A program made the translations under genes and the position numbers. Shown piece after piece: positions 47,590-55,818 of a stretch of DNA of 64,000 bases. The stretch is from Pseudomonas sp. DY-1. Lineage in GTDB: Bacteria > Pseudomonadota > Gammaproteobacteria > Pseudomonadales > Pseudomonadaceae. The stretch spans positions 1,736,001-1,800,000 of the forward strand of contig NZ_CP032616.1 of assembly GCF_003626975.1 (NCBI RefSeq), given 5' to 3'. Each line of letters starts with the position of its first letter. Positions within the stretch are counted from its first letter, which is position 1. The notes beneath the pieces were generated by a model. It was not told the origin of the DNA. It saw only the letters and a program-made list of their open reading frames with translations, and searched no databases.

Positions 47590-48912
47590 ATGAAAAACAA
47601 CAGGACACTGTTATCACTCGCTATATTTGTTCTTATCACCGGATGCGCGTCATCCGAGTCAATTGTCAAATCAGTACGAGCCAAAAATAGCACCATAGGC
47701 GAAGGTGTTGCGTATTCGCTACCAAAGCAATTGGTCAAGATCACCTATACCAGAAATGTACTTGACTCCACAAAAACGGCAGAAGCTGAAAAGCAGGCAA
47801 AGGACGCTGTTGATACGACAAAGAAAGCAATAAAAGAAATTGCAAAAGAACAAAGTTCGCTAGAAGGCACAATCAAGAGCCTTGATCCAAACCTACCAGA
47901 AAAAGCTGCAGCCGAAGCAAAGCTCAACACAGAACTCACAATAACAATGGCAAAAAAACTTGAGCTCACCAACAAGCTCAAGGAGCAAGAAGAAGCACTC
48001 AAGATAGCTAAAATTGAACATGCCCAATCTTTACAAGATGGTTCGTCGTTCAGTGAGAAAGTCGAGATATCAGCGGAATCAACAGTAACTGACAGTGACA
48101 ATACGTTCTACGCACAGACAAATCACACCGGAACTTATTCCGATACCTTAGAAATCAAAACCAAGAATGGTCTACTCGACGGTGCCCTAGGTCACAGCGA
48201 AGACAAAACAGGTGAAATTACTGCCACGCTGGCTGGAGTTCTGGCCACTGCATTCAAAGGCCCAGGGCTTCAGCCATTCAAGCGGCGCTTTTTGAAACGC
48301 CAGCCTGAAGATGTCTACAACTGTGAAAAGAAATTAGTTTCAAATATCACTCAAGTTGTCGACCCTTTCAGCCCCCATGACATGCAAGCCCTGAACAAAC
48401 GCCTTCAAGACTCTGGATGCCTCAGAATTGATTTAATGACTCCCACCCCACCACAGAACGCTGCCATTCTTGGAAAACAAGATGCCAATGGTTTGATCTA
48501 TCGCCAACCGGGAATCGTTAAGTTTGAGATCTACGACACCACGACCGTCTCGGCGGGCGTCCACATCCAAACAATTTCCCTTGCACTGGCCCAAGGGGGT
48601 CATATTGGTATTCTCCCGATGCCTAAGGGTAAATTCTCCAAGAATGAATACGACGTCGCCTTTAGCAATGGCGCTCTGACAAAGAGCCGGATTGTTCAAC
48701 CGAGTGAAGTGCTTGGCGCTGCAATGATCGTACCCAACACTATTAAAGGGATCTTCGCCCTCCCGACCGAGCTAATCCAACTAAAAGTTGATTACTCGAG
48801 CAGCGAAAAATCCCTTCTCGAACTCAAGAAAGCGATGATTGAAGCGCAGGTCGAGATTGAGAAAAAGCAAATTGAATTAGACGCCATAAAAACCACGGGC
48901 ACAGCCGAATAA
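47590..48912 (+). CDS. Unknown coiled-coil lipoprotein, A+T-rich accessory gene
   Basis: A 440-residue protein. The signal ends in lipobox ITGC (Cys19). Residues about 58-145 form a long Lys/Glu/Ala-rich coiled coil (EAEKQAKDAVDTTKKAIKE). A central beta-like region follows (VEISAESTVTDSDNTF, NGLIYRQPGIVKFEIYDTT). A second short coiled coil (LLELKKAMIEAQVEIEKKQI) ends it. Base composition and codons are clearly more A+T-rich than all neighbours, so it was acquired. It lies between a portal relic and mqsRA. No family recognised; it could be an envelope exclusion or surface factor, but that is only a guess. Confidence 0.8.
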   Translation: MKNNRTLLSLAIFVLITGCASSESIVKSVRAKNSTIGEGVAYSLPKQLVKITYTRNVLDSTKTAEAEKQAKDAVDTTKKAIKEIAKEQSSLEGTIKSLDPNLPEKAAAEAKLNTELTITMAKKLELTNKLKEQEEALKIAKIEHAQSLQDGSSFSEKVEISAESTVTDSDNTFYAQTNHTGTYSDTLEIKTKNGLLDGALGHSEDKTGEITATLAGVLATAFKGPGLQPFKRRFLKRQPEDVYNCEKKLVSNITQVVDPFSPHDMQALNKRLQDSGCLRIDLMTPTPPQNAAILGKQDANGLIYRQPGIVKFEIYDTTTVSAGVHIQTISLALAQGGHIGILPMPKGKFSKNEYDVAFSNGALTKSRIVQPSEVLGAAMIVPNTIKGIFALPTELIQLKVDYSSSEKSLLELKKAMIEAQVEIEKKQIELDAIKTTGTAE

Positions 48913-49032
48913 AAGAATGGGAAAAGAATGGGGACGGATTTTCTTGCCGAAAGTAGATCTGTCCCGGTCACTGGCAATCCCTCCCCTTTTCTCCCTGCAA
49001 CGCATGCAGCGCACCATGCGCGTCAACCACAC

Positions 49033-49061
49033 AGGTTGACTAAAATTAACCTATTTGGTTA
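49033..49061. promoter_or_regulatory. MqsA-type operators upstream of mqsRA
   Basis: TAACC and GGTTA around TATTT (49047-49061) form a palindrome like the AACC/GGTT sites bound by MqsA. An AGGTT at 49033 pairs with the AACCT at 49048, giving overlapping sites 10 to 40 bases before the mqsR start. Confidence 0.7.
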
Positions 49062-49071
49062 TTTTTACCCC

Positions 49072-49368
49072 ATGGAGAAGCGCACACCACACTTCAAGCT
49101 GGTATTGGTCAAGCAAGCCGCTGCGGAGCAGCGATACCGCTTCACACGAGTGGCCCTGGAAGGTGGCGCGGAACTGGGTCTGGACATCGACGGCATGCTC
49201 GCCATCATCCAGGCCCTCACCGCTCGCGACTTCTACAAGAGCATGACCACCTACGCCGACCACACCCTCTGGCAGGACGTTTACCGCCCCACCACCGACG
49301 TCGGCCAGCTTTACCTCAAGTTCACCCTGGTGGAGGACCTTCTCATCGTGTCCTTCAAGGAGCTCTGA
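49072..49368 (+). CDS. mqsR: MqsR mRNA interferase toxin
   Basis: A 98-residue RelE-fold endoribonuclease that cuts mRNA at GCU/GCA-type sites. It has the same length as E. coli MqsR and the residues important there: Lys56, Gln68, Tyr81 and Lys96 (FYKSMTTYADHT, WQDVYRP, FKEL). The ATG at 49072 matches the family start MEKRTPH. It is followed two bases later by the antitoxin gene, the toxin-first order typical of mqsRA. Confidence 0.96.
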   Translation: MEKRTPHFKLVLVKQAAAEQRYRFTRVALEGGAELGLDIDGMLAIIQALTARDFYKSMTTYADHTLWQDVYRPTTDVGQLYLKFTLVEDLLIVSFKEL

Positions 49369-49370
49369 CC

Positions 49371-49775
49371 ATGAAATGCCCGGTATGCGGCCAGGCCTAC
49401 CTGGTCCACGACGTTCGCGACATTCCGTACATCTACAAGGGCGAAAGCACCCTCATCCCCAACGTAGAAGCGGACTGGTGCAACGCCTGCGGAGAGTCCC
49501 TCACAGGTCCGGCGGAATCCAAGCGAGTCATGCTGGCAATGAACCTTGCCCGGCAGCAGGTCAACGCACGCGCCGGGCACCTAGAGCTGATCAAGGCCGT
49601 ACGCAAGCAGCTCAAGCTCACCCAGAAGCAAGCGGGCGAGCTGTTCGGTGGCGGCCCTAATGCATTCAGTCGCTACGAGAAAGGCGACGTGGATGCGCCC
49701 ACAGCGCTGGTGAAGCTGTTCCAGCTGCTCCAGAAGCATCCCGAGCTGGGGGATGAGGTAAAGCGCGCTGGCTGA
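49371..49775 (+). CDS. mqsA: MqsA antitoxin
   Basis: A 134-residue antitoxin. The N-terminal zinc domain has Cys3, Cys6, Cys37 and Cys40, which neutralise the toxin. The C-terminal Xre-type HTH has Asn97 and Arg101 (GGGPNAFSRYEKG), the DNA-contacting residues known for MqsA. It autorepresses the operon through the palindromes before mqsR. Confidence 0.96.
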   Translation: MKCPVCGQAYLVHDVRDIPYIYKGESTLIPNVEADWCNACGESLTGPAESKRVMLAMNLARQQVNARAGHLELIKAVRKQLKLTQKQAGELFGGGPNAFSRYEKGDVDAPTALVKLFQLLQKHPELGDEVKRAG

Positions 49776-49806
49776 AGGCAGCAATCAGCCGAATACAACA
49801 GGATGA

Positions 49807-49914
49807 TCAGCGACCTTTGAAGCCCTGATACAGGAAGCATTCAAAGGGGAGAAGTGGATCAACGAGGACGGCCCAGACCTAATTGCCATCCTGGAACACG
49901 CCCTGGATCTTTGA
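49807..49914 (+). pseudogene. C-terminal gene relic
   Basis: A 35-codon open stretch after a stop reads FEALIQEAFKGEKWINEDGP then DLIAILEHALDL and ends in TGA. It looks like the tail of a degraded, probably phage-borne, protein gene. There is no start or ribosome site. Confidence 0.4.
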
Positions 49915-49967
49915 GCTCTGTTCCCAGATTGTTCCCATCTGGCCACTTTTTTGTCCCTAAAAAGACA

Positions 49968-50002
49968 AAGCCCCTGATTTTCTCTAAGAAAATCAGGGGC
50001 TT
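49968..50002. terminator. Terminator downstream of tRNA-Ser
   Basis: A 16-base perfect inverted repeat (AAGCCCCTGATTTTCT and partner) around CTA lies just beyond the tRNA 3' end. It can end the tRNA transcript. Confidence 0.85.
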
Positions 50003-50016
50003 ATCTATACGGAAAG

Positions 50017-50106
50017 TGGCGGTGAGGGTGGGATTCGAACCCACGATACGGTTTCCCGTATACACACTTTCCAGGCGTGCTCCTTCAACCGCTCGGACAC
50101 CTCACC
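50017..50106 (-). tRNA. tRNA-Ser (GGA)
   Basis: A 90-base class II tRNA on the reverse strand with long variable arm (TATACGGGAAACCGTA), anticodon loop CTGGAAA (GGA) and encoded CCA. Its 3' end faces the phage-derived patch on the left, the side on which tRNA-targeting integrases insert. Confidence 0.97.
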
Positions 50107-50144
50107 GGAATCTCTTCGAGGCGTTGGCCCCGTCGAGGTGCGCT

Positions 50145-50173
50145 AATTTAGTGGAGTGTTTTCCGGAATGCAA
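50145..50173 (-). promoter_or_regulatory. Sigma-70 promoter of tRNA-Ser
   Basis: On the reverse strand TTGCAT and TAAATT are 17 bases apart; the expected start lies about 30 bases before the tRNA. Confidence 0.6.
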
Positions 50174-50375
50174 ACACTTTTTTCATAAATTTCATGCGTT
50201 TATGAAAATAGCTTTCGCATGCCAATTTCCATTTCTGCTGTCAAGAGGCTAACGGGTGGATTGGAACGCGTTCGCGCGCGGCTGAAGCACAGGGTGACTC
50301 GCCGGTCAGTCTCAGTCCTTTACCTCCACAGTGGCGCTGAGTAACGTCGATCCACTTCTTAACAAGGAACCCGCC

Positions 50376-51065
50376 ATGAGTGAGCTGATCTCCTACCAAC
50401 TCGAAGACGGCATCGCCACCCTGACTCTCAGTAACGGCAAGGTGAATGCCATCTCCCCGGATGTGATCGCCGCCTTCAATGCCGCGCTGGATCGCGCCGA
50501 ACAGGATCGCGCCATCGTGATCGTCACCGGCCAGCCGGGGATTCTGTCCGGCGGCTACGACCTGAAGGTAATGACTTCCGGTCCGCAGAACGCTGTTGCC
50601 CTGGTCGCTGCCGGTTCCACCCTGGCGCGTCGCATGCTGGCGCACCCCTACCCTGTCATCGTCGCCTGCCCGGGTCATGCCGTTGCCAAAGGTGCGTTCA
50701 TCCTGCTGTCGGCGGACTACCGCATTGGCGTCGAAGGCCCGTTCAGCATCGGTCTGAATGAAGTACAGATCGGCATGACCATGCACCACGTCGGCATCGA
50801 GCTGGCCCGTGATCGCCTGCGCAAGTCCGCGTTCCACCGCTCGGTGATCAACGGTGAGATGTTCGACCCGCAAGGCGCTCTGGATGCCGGTTTCCTCGAC
50901 AAGGTCGTGCCCGTCGAGCAACTGCAGGAGACCGCGCGAGCCGCCGCTCTGCAGCTGAAGAAGATCAACATGACCGCTCACCGCAATACCAAGCTCAAGG
51001 TACGCAAGGCACTTCTGGAGACCCTGGACGCCGCTATCGTGCTGGACCAGCAGCACCTGGCCTGA
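50376..51065 (+). CDS. Crotonase/enoyl-CoA hydratase family protein
   Basis: A 229-residue, short crotonase. Oxyanion-hole segments are PGILSGGYDLKVM and CPGHAVAKGAFILLSADYRI. At the usual catalytic acid site it reads LNEVQIGMTM, keeping one Glu. It may be a hydratase or isomerase on a CoA thioester. CAAGGAA precedes the ATG at 50376; a frame extension to 50331 is not supported. Confidence 0.88.
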   Translation: MSELISYQLEDGIATLTLSNGKVNAISPDVIAAFNAALDRAEQDRAIVIVTGQPGILSGGYDLKVMTSGPQNAVALVAAGSTLARRMLAHPYPVIVACPGHAVAKGAFILLSADYRIGVEGPFSIGLNEVQIGMTMHHVGIELARDRLRKSAFHRSVINGEMFDPQGALDAGFLDKVVPVEQLQETARAAALQLKKINMTAHRNTKLKVRKALLETLDAAIVLDQQHLA

Positions 51066-51082
51066 CGCCCGGTCACAAAAAT

Positions 51083-51104
51083 GCCCCGCATCGCGGGGCT
51101 TTTT
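51083..51104. terminator. Terminator between convergent genes
   Basis: GCCCCGC and GCGGGGC around ATC are followed by five T. Confidence 0.9.
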
Positions 51105-51115
51105 CATTGGGTCTG

Positions 51116-51607
51116 TCAAAGGTTGCCGCCGTTGTCGTCTCCCGGCTCGCCACCGGCATGTTGGCCATGGTCGTCGCCGACGTCATGGCCAGCCCCGTCA
51201 TCTGCACCATGACCAACGCCATGGGCTTCACCGACATCGTGGTCAGCTCCGTCGTCCGCGCCATGTCCAACGCCATGGGGGCCGCCATCGTCAGCACCAC
51301 GGTCGCTGTGGGAGCTGCCCTGGCCGCTATTTCCGGAATGGCCGCCACCGTCTCCGCTGTGGCCGCTGCCGCCGTGACCACTGCCACTGCCACTGCCACC
51401 ATGGCCACCACCGCTGCCGCCTCCGTGTCCACCACCGCCGCCACTACCGCCGCCACCGCCACCTCCTCCGCCGCCTCCCCCACCACCGCCGCCTCCATCC
51501 TTGGCGCAGGCAACCGATGAGCTGGAAAGATCGCCCGGCACGAAGGTAAACGACAGGCTCAGTACCGAGCAGATCGCTACCGCCAACACGCACTTCTTCA
51601 GCCCCAT
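51116..51607 (-). CDS. Gly/His/Asp-rich secreted repeat protein
   Basis: A 163-residue protein. A signal peptide (about 1-35, positively charged start and hydrophobic core AVAICSVLSLSF) is followed by a run of about 17 glycines, then GHGGSGSG-type repeats. The C-terminal region has two near copies of HGVGHGADDGA with HDVG. GGAGG sits upstream of the ATG at 51607. Composition suggests a disordered, metal-binding exported protein. An Ala/Val/Thr-rich frame on the other strand is its shadow. Confidence 0.7.
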   Translation of the reverse strand: MGLKKCVLAVAICSVLSLSFTFVPGDLSSSSVACAKDGGGGGGGGGGGGGGGGGSGGGGGHGGGSGGGHGGSGSGSGHGGSGHSGDGGGHSGNSGQGSSHSDRGADDGGPHGVGHGADDGADHDVGEAHGVGHGADDGAGHDVGDDHGQHAGGEPGDDNGGNL

Positions 51608-51682
51608 GACGCGCCTCCGCTTTTTGTTCTCGACTACGTCCTGAACACTAGCCGCGAACACCGGAGAACGTAACAGGATATT

Positions 51683-52540
51683 TCAGGCGAGCTGACCGGC
51701 GGTGATTTTGCTTGAAAACTGCGCCATACCGCCGATTACTTCCTCGATTACCGTCGCCGGTGATCGCAACCAGGCACTGTGCGGATTTTCAGAAGCGGGC
51801 CGCGGGGAGCGCAGCATTCGGATCTCGGGCCGCTCCTGGAGCAAGGCCGCGAGACCGCGGGTCGAGGCTTCCGGTGCGAAGGGGTCGCCGTGAATGCCGA
51901 TGAACAGAGACGGTATCGGGTTACTGCGTGGATGAGCCAGGCCCAGGCCGAGGTGATCGAAGCTGCCAGTCCACGCTACCCGCCCCCAATCGCGCATCAG
52001 GCTGCGCGCTTCGTGGCCGCCAAAGCCGATGGTCTTTCCGGGCAGGTAGCCGAACAGGGCCGTCAGCAGGTTGAAGCACAGGGCCACCGACGGGGTCAGC
52101 AAGCGTTGCCGCCCTTCCCAGTTGCGGTAGTGGATATTCCCGCAAGCCACGCCCACCACCGCCACATCGGAATGTGGATTTGCCGCAGCGAACAAGGTAG
52201 CGACATGCCCGCCCAGGCTGTGGCCCAGAAGCACCAATCGCCCATCGGGAAAGTGCTCCCTTGCGGCGTCCAGCAAGCTCGGCACGAACTCGTCAATCAG
52301 GTCGCGGTAGCCATAGTCGAGCCGACGGTTCGGTCGCGGGCCGCTTTCCCCCTGGCCCGGCCAATCCACCACCAGCACCTGGTTGCCGGCTGCGACGAGG
52401 CCCAGGGCAAAGTTTTCGTACTTGCGCGCCGCAACGCCCATGGCTGGCAGCAGGATCAGCACGGGGCCAGGCACGGCGGAGCGATATACGCGATAGGGGC
52501 AGTGGAATCGCCCCGCGGAAAAGCGAAAGGCCTCGGTCAC
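51683..52540 (-). CDS. Alpha/beta-hydrolase
   Basis: A 285-residue hydrolase of the serine type. The nucleophile lies in LLGHSLGGHVA, the oxyanion region is LLPAMGVAARKYENFA, and WPGQGESGPRP is the typical turn. AAGGAG six bases before the GTG at 52540 favours that start; an ATG at 52576 is possible. Substrate unknown, perhaps a lipid ester. Confidence 0.85.
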   Translation of the reverse strand: MTEAFRFSAGRFHCPYRVYRSAVPGPVLILLPAMGVAARKYENFALGLVAAGNQVLVVDWPGQGESGPRPNRRLDYGYRDLIDEFVPSLLDAAREHFPDGRLVLLGHSLGGHVATLFAAANPHSDVAVVGVACGNIHYRNWEGRQRLLTPSVALCFNLLTALFGYLPGKTIGFGGHEARSLMRDWGRVAWTGSFDHLGLGLAHPRSNPIPSLFIGIHGDPFAPEASTRGLAALLQERPEIRMLRSPRPASENPHSAWLRSPATVIEEVIGGMAQFSSKITAGQLA

Positions 52541-52697
52541 TTTGTTCTCCTTGTTCTGGTCGAGAGGCGTGAACAATCTAGAGCAATCGCTCTAGTCATG
52601 CCATTGCAGAACCTCGGCGTTCGGCAAGACTCAGAAGATCAGGCGCGATAATCTCCGCCACAGATTTCCTACCAACGGATGAAGGAACCGCTGAACC

Positions 52698-53669
52698 ATG
52701 GGTCGAGTCGTTGCCGCCGCTGTATATGCCAAAGGCCGGAAAGTCACCGACATAACCCTCGACGAAGGCTTGCAGTGGGCCAGCAAACCGGGGCATTTCG
52801 TCTGGATCGGCCTGCACGATCCCGGTGCAGAGGAGTTGAGCAACCTGCAACGGCAGTTCGACCTGCACGAACTGGCCCTTGAAGACGCCCTCACCCGCCA
52901 CACCCGGCCCAAGCTGGAAACCTTCGGAGATGCGCTGTTCCTGGTGGTCTATTCGCCCATCGAAGTGGAAGGCGAGCTGCAGTTCATCGAAACCCAGCTG
53001 TTCGCCGGCAAGGGCTACATCATCAGTGCCCGTTATGGCGAATCCGCGCCCTACTCCCGCGTTCGCCAACGCTGTGAGGCACGCCCATTGCTGCTCGAAC
53101 ATGGCGAGGACTTTGTTCTCTACGCCCTGCTCAGCTTCGTAATGGAGAACTACCGCCCCCTGATGGACAGCTTCCACTCGGAGCTGGAGGAAATCGAGCA
53201 GGCCGTCCTGGAACGGCCGCTGGGCAAGGCCGACGTCGAGCGCATCCATTGCCTGCGCCGCGACTTGCTGCGCCTGCGTCGTTACATCGGCCCCATGGGG
53301 GAAATCTGCGAAGAGCTGCAGCGCCTGGACTTTCCCTTCATCGACAAGCAGATGCGTCCGTACTTCCGCGACATCGCAATCCATGTCAATCGGCTGCTGG
53401 AAGACCTGACCGGCCTGCGCGAAATGGCCGACCACGCCATCGAAATAGGCCTGCTGCTGGAGTCGTCGCGGCAAAGCGTGGTGCAGCGCAAGTTCGCCGC
53501 CTGGGCCGCCATCCTTGCATTCCCGACGGCGATTGCCGGTATCTACGGGATGAACTTCCAGTACATGCCAGAACTGAACTGGCATTACGGCTATTTCGGT
53601 GTGTTGGGCGTTGTGGCAACCGGGTGTACCGGGCTGTACGCCAGCTTCAAGTACTACGGATGGTTGTAG
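52698..53669 (+). CDS. CorA-family metal-ion transporter
   Basis: A 323-residue transporter with a large cytoplasmic N-terminal domain and two C-terminal membrane segments. The selectivity motif YGMNF is at about 283-287 after TM1. The cytoplasmic loop is acidic and helical (SELEEIEQAVLERP). It should carry Mg2+, Co2+ or, as ZntB-like members do, Zn2+. Confidence 0.92.
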   Translation: MGRVVAAAVYAKGRKVTDITLDEGLQWASKPGHFVWIGLHDPGAEELSNLQRQFDLHELALEDALTRHTRPKLETFGDALFLVVYSPIEVEGELQFIETQLFAGKGYIISARYGESAPYSRVRQRCEARPLLLEHGEDFVLYALLSFVMENYRPLMDSFHSELEEIEQAVLERPLGKADVERIHCLRRDLLRLRRYIGPMGEICEELQRLDFPFIDKQMRPYFRDIAIHVNRLLEDLTGLREMADHAIEIGLLLESSRQSVVQRKFAAWAAILAFPTAIAGIYGMNFQYMPELNWHYGYFGVLGVVATGCTGLYASFKYYGWL

Positions 53670-53707
53670 AAGCCGACCTGCGCGACACCTGACTCCACTC
53701 CATGAAA

Positions 53708-53728
53708 AAGCCCGCCATTGGCGGGCTT
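53708..53728. terminator. Terminator between convergent genes
   Basis: AAGCCCGCC and GGCGGGCTT pair around ATT, with an A-run on the left for the minus-strand gene. Confidence 0.85.
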
Positions 53729-53748
53729 ATCTTGCTGCCGAGCGGCTA

Positions 53749-54468
53749 TCAGGCTGCGCGGTCGCGAGCGACGAATCGCATCATCCACTCGGCGACAGCG
53801 GCGCCCTGATGGTTGCGATCCAGGCTGCTCACGCCCTGCTTGTAGACCTCATCGCCCAGGAAGTCCTGGCGTAGGTCCAGAATGGCGCGGGAATAGTCTG
53901 CGACGAACTCCGGATGCCCCTGGAAGCACAGCACCTGATCCCCAACGGAGTAAGCCGCATTCGGGCAGAAATCACTGGAGGCCAGCAGCGTGGCATTCTC
54001 GGGCAGTTGGGTGACCTGATCCTGATGGCTGATCAGCAACGTCAAATCGTCCAGCGCAGGGGTCATCCATTCCGGCTTCTGTTTCAGCTGGTAGCTATGG
54101 GTGCCCACACCCCAGCCCTGGGTGGCACGCTCGGTACGGCCGCCCAGCAACAGCGCCAGCAACTGGTGACCGAAGCAGACGCCCAGTAGCTTGTCGCCGG
54201 CGTCGTAGCGCGCCAACAGGAACTCCTTGAGCTTCAGAATCCACGGGTCGGTTCCGAAGGAGTCTGCCTTGCTGCCGGTTACCAGGTACGCGTCGAACTT
54301 CTCGCCCTCGGGTGGGTAATGCCCCTGCACAACGTTGTAGACACTGAACTCCGCGGGAATCGGCTGCTTGGAAAATAGCTGCTCGAACATCAGGCCGTAG
54401 CCTTTGTACTGGTCGATCAGCTCGGGGCGGAGAATGTCAGTTTCGAGAATGCAGATGCGAAGTGGCAT
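53749..54468 (-). CDS. Class I glutamine amidotransferase-like protein
   Basis: A 239-residue GATase1 domain. Catalytic Cys98 (GVCFGHQLLA), His185 and Glu187 (FQGHPEF) are all present. Such stand-alone domains include gamma-Glu-polyamine hydrolases and GMP-synthase-like proteins; the exact substrate cannot be told. The ATG opens with MPLRICILETD. Confidence 0.9.
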   Translation of the reverse strand: MPLRICILETDILRPELIDQYKGYGLMFEQLFSKQPIPAEFSVYNVVQGHYPPEGEKFDAYLVTGSKADSFGTDPWILKLKEFLLARYDAGDKLLGVCFGHQLLALLLGGRTERATQGWGVGTHSYQLKQKPEWMTPALDDLTLLISHQDQVTQLPENATLLASSDFCPNAAYSVGDQVLCFQGHPEFVADYSRAILDLRQDFLGDEVYKQGVSSLDRNHQGAAVAEWMMRFVARDRAA

Positions 54469-54808
54469 TAGCTCATGGTTCCTGAAATGCAGAGAGGCTC
54501 TATGTGGGGGAAATGTGCGTTTTATTTAACACAGAGAAGATGTGATTGAAATACCGCTTGATCCGCCCAGCGATAGCCAGCGCCTAACGGGGCGATAGGC
54601 TGCTGCAGACGCCCCGCTTCTCCCACCGCGGCCGCAACACGGCGCCGCTCTAATTCGGGGGCTCGCAGGACACGTCAAGTAAAATTTACGCCGCCCTCGG
54701 GAACTATTGGTCCCGTCGATACTTACCATGCTTGAAGGTCGTTTTTTCATCGAAAGGATTTTCGCGACTCTACGCACCACCCAGTCCCCCCGGTCGCGGA
54801 GTCCAGTC
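54469..54808. other. Intergenic region
   Basis: No gene is seen. It contains one weak hairpin (CGGGGCG at 54588 and CGCCCCG ending 54616) and A/T-rich patches near 54520 and 54680-54760, where the promoters of the divergent genes probably lie. Confidence 0.4.
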
Positions 54809-55033
54809 ATGAGCAACCTCACCATCAAATACGCACGCAATGGCGCCCTCGCCAGCCTCGGCCTGTATTTCGTCGTGGTGATGGTGGTCCTTGCTGTCAG
54901 CTTCGGTTACGAGCGCGGCCGCATCGGGGTGAGCCCGACAGACGGCTCCATGAGCTTCTACCAGCAACTCAGCCAGAGCATTCCCGTGCTGCTGGCGAGC
55001 CAGAAGAAGCCCAGCGGCAAGACCCAAGGCTGA
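54809..55033 (+). CDS. Small single-pass membrane protein
   Basis: A 74-residue protein with one membrane segment (about 13-33, LASLGLYFVVVMVVLAVSFGY) and a short soluble tail. Function unknown. It is followed 22 bases later by another small exported protein gene, forming an operon. Confidence 0.65.
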   Translation: MSNLTIKYARNGALASLGLYFVVVMVVLAVSFGYERGRIGVSPTDGSMSFYQQLSQSIPVLLASQKKPSGKTQG

Positions 55034-55055
55034 TACCAGGAACAGGCCGACGACG

Positions 55056-55316
55056 ATGAAGCAGCACAAGAACCGACTCTATTTCCTTGCCGCCCTGGCA
55101 TTCATGACCAATGGCTTTTCCTTGATCGGCTGCGCGCACGGTTCGGTGGGTGCTGTCGCCAAGAACATCGAGGCCAACCACAACATCGCCCGCGCCATTG
55201 CCAACGAACGCGCCTTGGGTGTGCAATCCGGCAATCCGCCGACCGAGCGTGAACTGCAGCTGCCGGCCGCGTTCGACGTCAACTCCCTGAAGTGCTACAG
55301 CAGCCTTCTGGCGTGA
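55056..55316 (+). CDS. Small exported protein
   Basis: An 86-residue protein. Residues 8-25 are hydrophobic (YFLAALAFMTNGFSLIGC) and end in a possible lipobox IGCA; the rest is polar and helical. No family recognised. Confidence 0.65.
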   Translation: MKQHKNRLYFLAALAFMTNGFSLIGCAHGSVGAVAKNIEANHNIARAIANERALGVQSGNPPTERELQLPAAFDVNSLKCYSSLLA

Positions 55317-55383
55317 ATGTCGGCTGAACCCGGCAAGTTCCGGTAAACTGCCGCCCCGTTTTTCCACTCAAGGGTGCGCCACC

Positions 55384-55755
55384 GTGTTCATCAAGGCATT
55401 ACGAGTCGGCCTGGGCCAACTGATCATCTTCCTCGACTTCATCACCCGTCCGCGCAAGCAGCGCCGCAGCCCGGAATCGCAATCCCGGGTCGCTGAAGAG
55501 GCCGCCAGCCTCGCGCTGTATCAGTTCAACGCCTGCCCCTTCTGCGTGAAAACCCGCCGCGCCATGCATCGGCTGAACGTGCCGATCACCCTTCGCGACG
55601 CGAAGAATGATGAAACCCATCGCGCTGCCCTGCTGGCCGGTGGCGGCAAGGTCAAGGTGCCCTGCCTGCGGATTGAAGAGAACGGCGAGAGCCGCTGGAT
55701 GTACGAGTCCAACGACATCATCCGTTATCTGGAAAGCCGCTTCGCCAAGGTGTGA
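55384..55755 (+). CDS. Membrane-tethered glutaredoxin-like protein
   Basis: A 123-residue protein. An N-terminal hydrophobic helix (about 5-20) and basic linker precede a thioredoxin fold with CPFC (Cys51, Cys54), the cis-Pro KVPCLRI and SNDIIRYLES. It resembles glutaredoxins with a GST-N-type ending. A GTG at 55384 is the start. It should reduce disulfides with glutathione at the inner face of the membrane (inference from the anchor). Confidence 0.85.
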   Translation: MFIKALRVGLGQLIIFLDFITRPRKQRRSPESQSRVAEEAASLALYQFNACPFCVKTRRAMHRLNVPITLRDAKNDETHRAALLAGGGKVKVPCLRIEENGESRWMYESNDIIRYLESRFAKV

Positions 55756-55770
55756 ATCCACACCGCGAAC

Positions 55771-55803
55771 AAAAAAACCGGCTCTTATCGAGCCGGTTTT
55801 TTT
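55771..55803. terminator. Bidirectional terminator
   Basis: A seven-A run, ACCGGCTC/GAGCCGGT stem and seven-T run separate the glutaredoxin gene from the convergent fadB-like gene. Confidence 0.93.
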
Positions 55804-55818
55804 ATACGAAGCTGGAAA

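Noticed and set aside
47590..49775. A larger multi-gene defence system spanning the lipoprotein and mqsRA.
   Set aside because: The lipoprotein gene has its own spacing and about 160 bases separate it from the mqsRA operators, so a single operon is not supported.
46678..50016. Flanking att repeats from tRNA-Ser insertion.
   Set aside because: No second copy of the tRNA 3' end was found by eye in the patch or near the DUF1254 junction.
51107..51520. Ala/Val/Thr-rich plus-strand frame that looks like a membrane protein.
   Set aside because: It is the complement of the glycine/histidine repeats of the minus-strand gene, which has a signal peptide and ribosome site.
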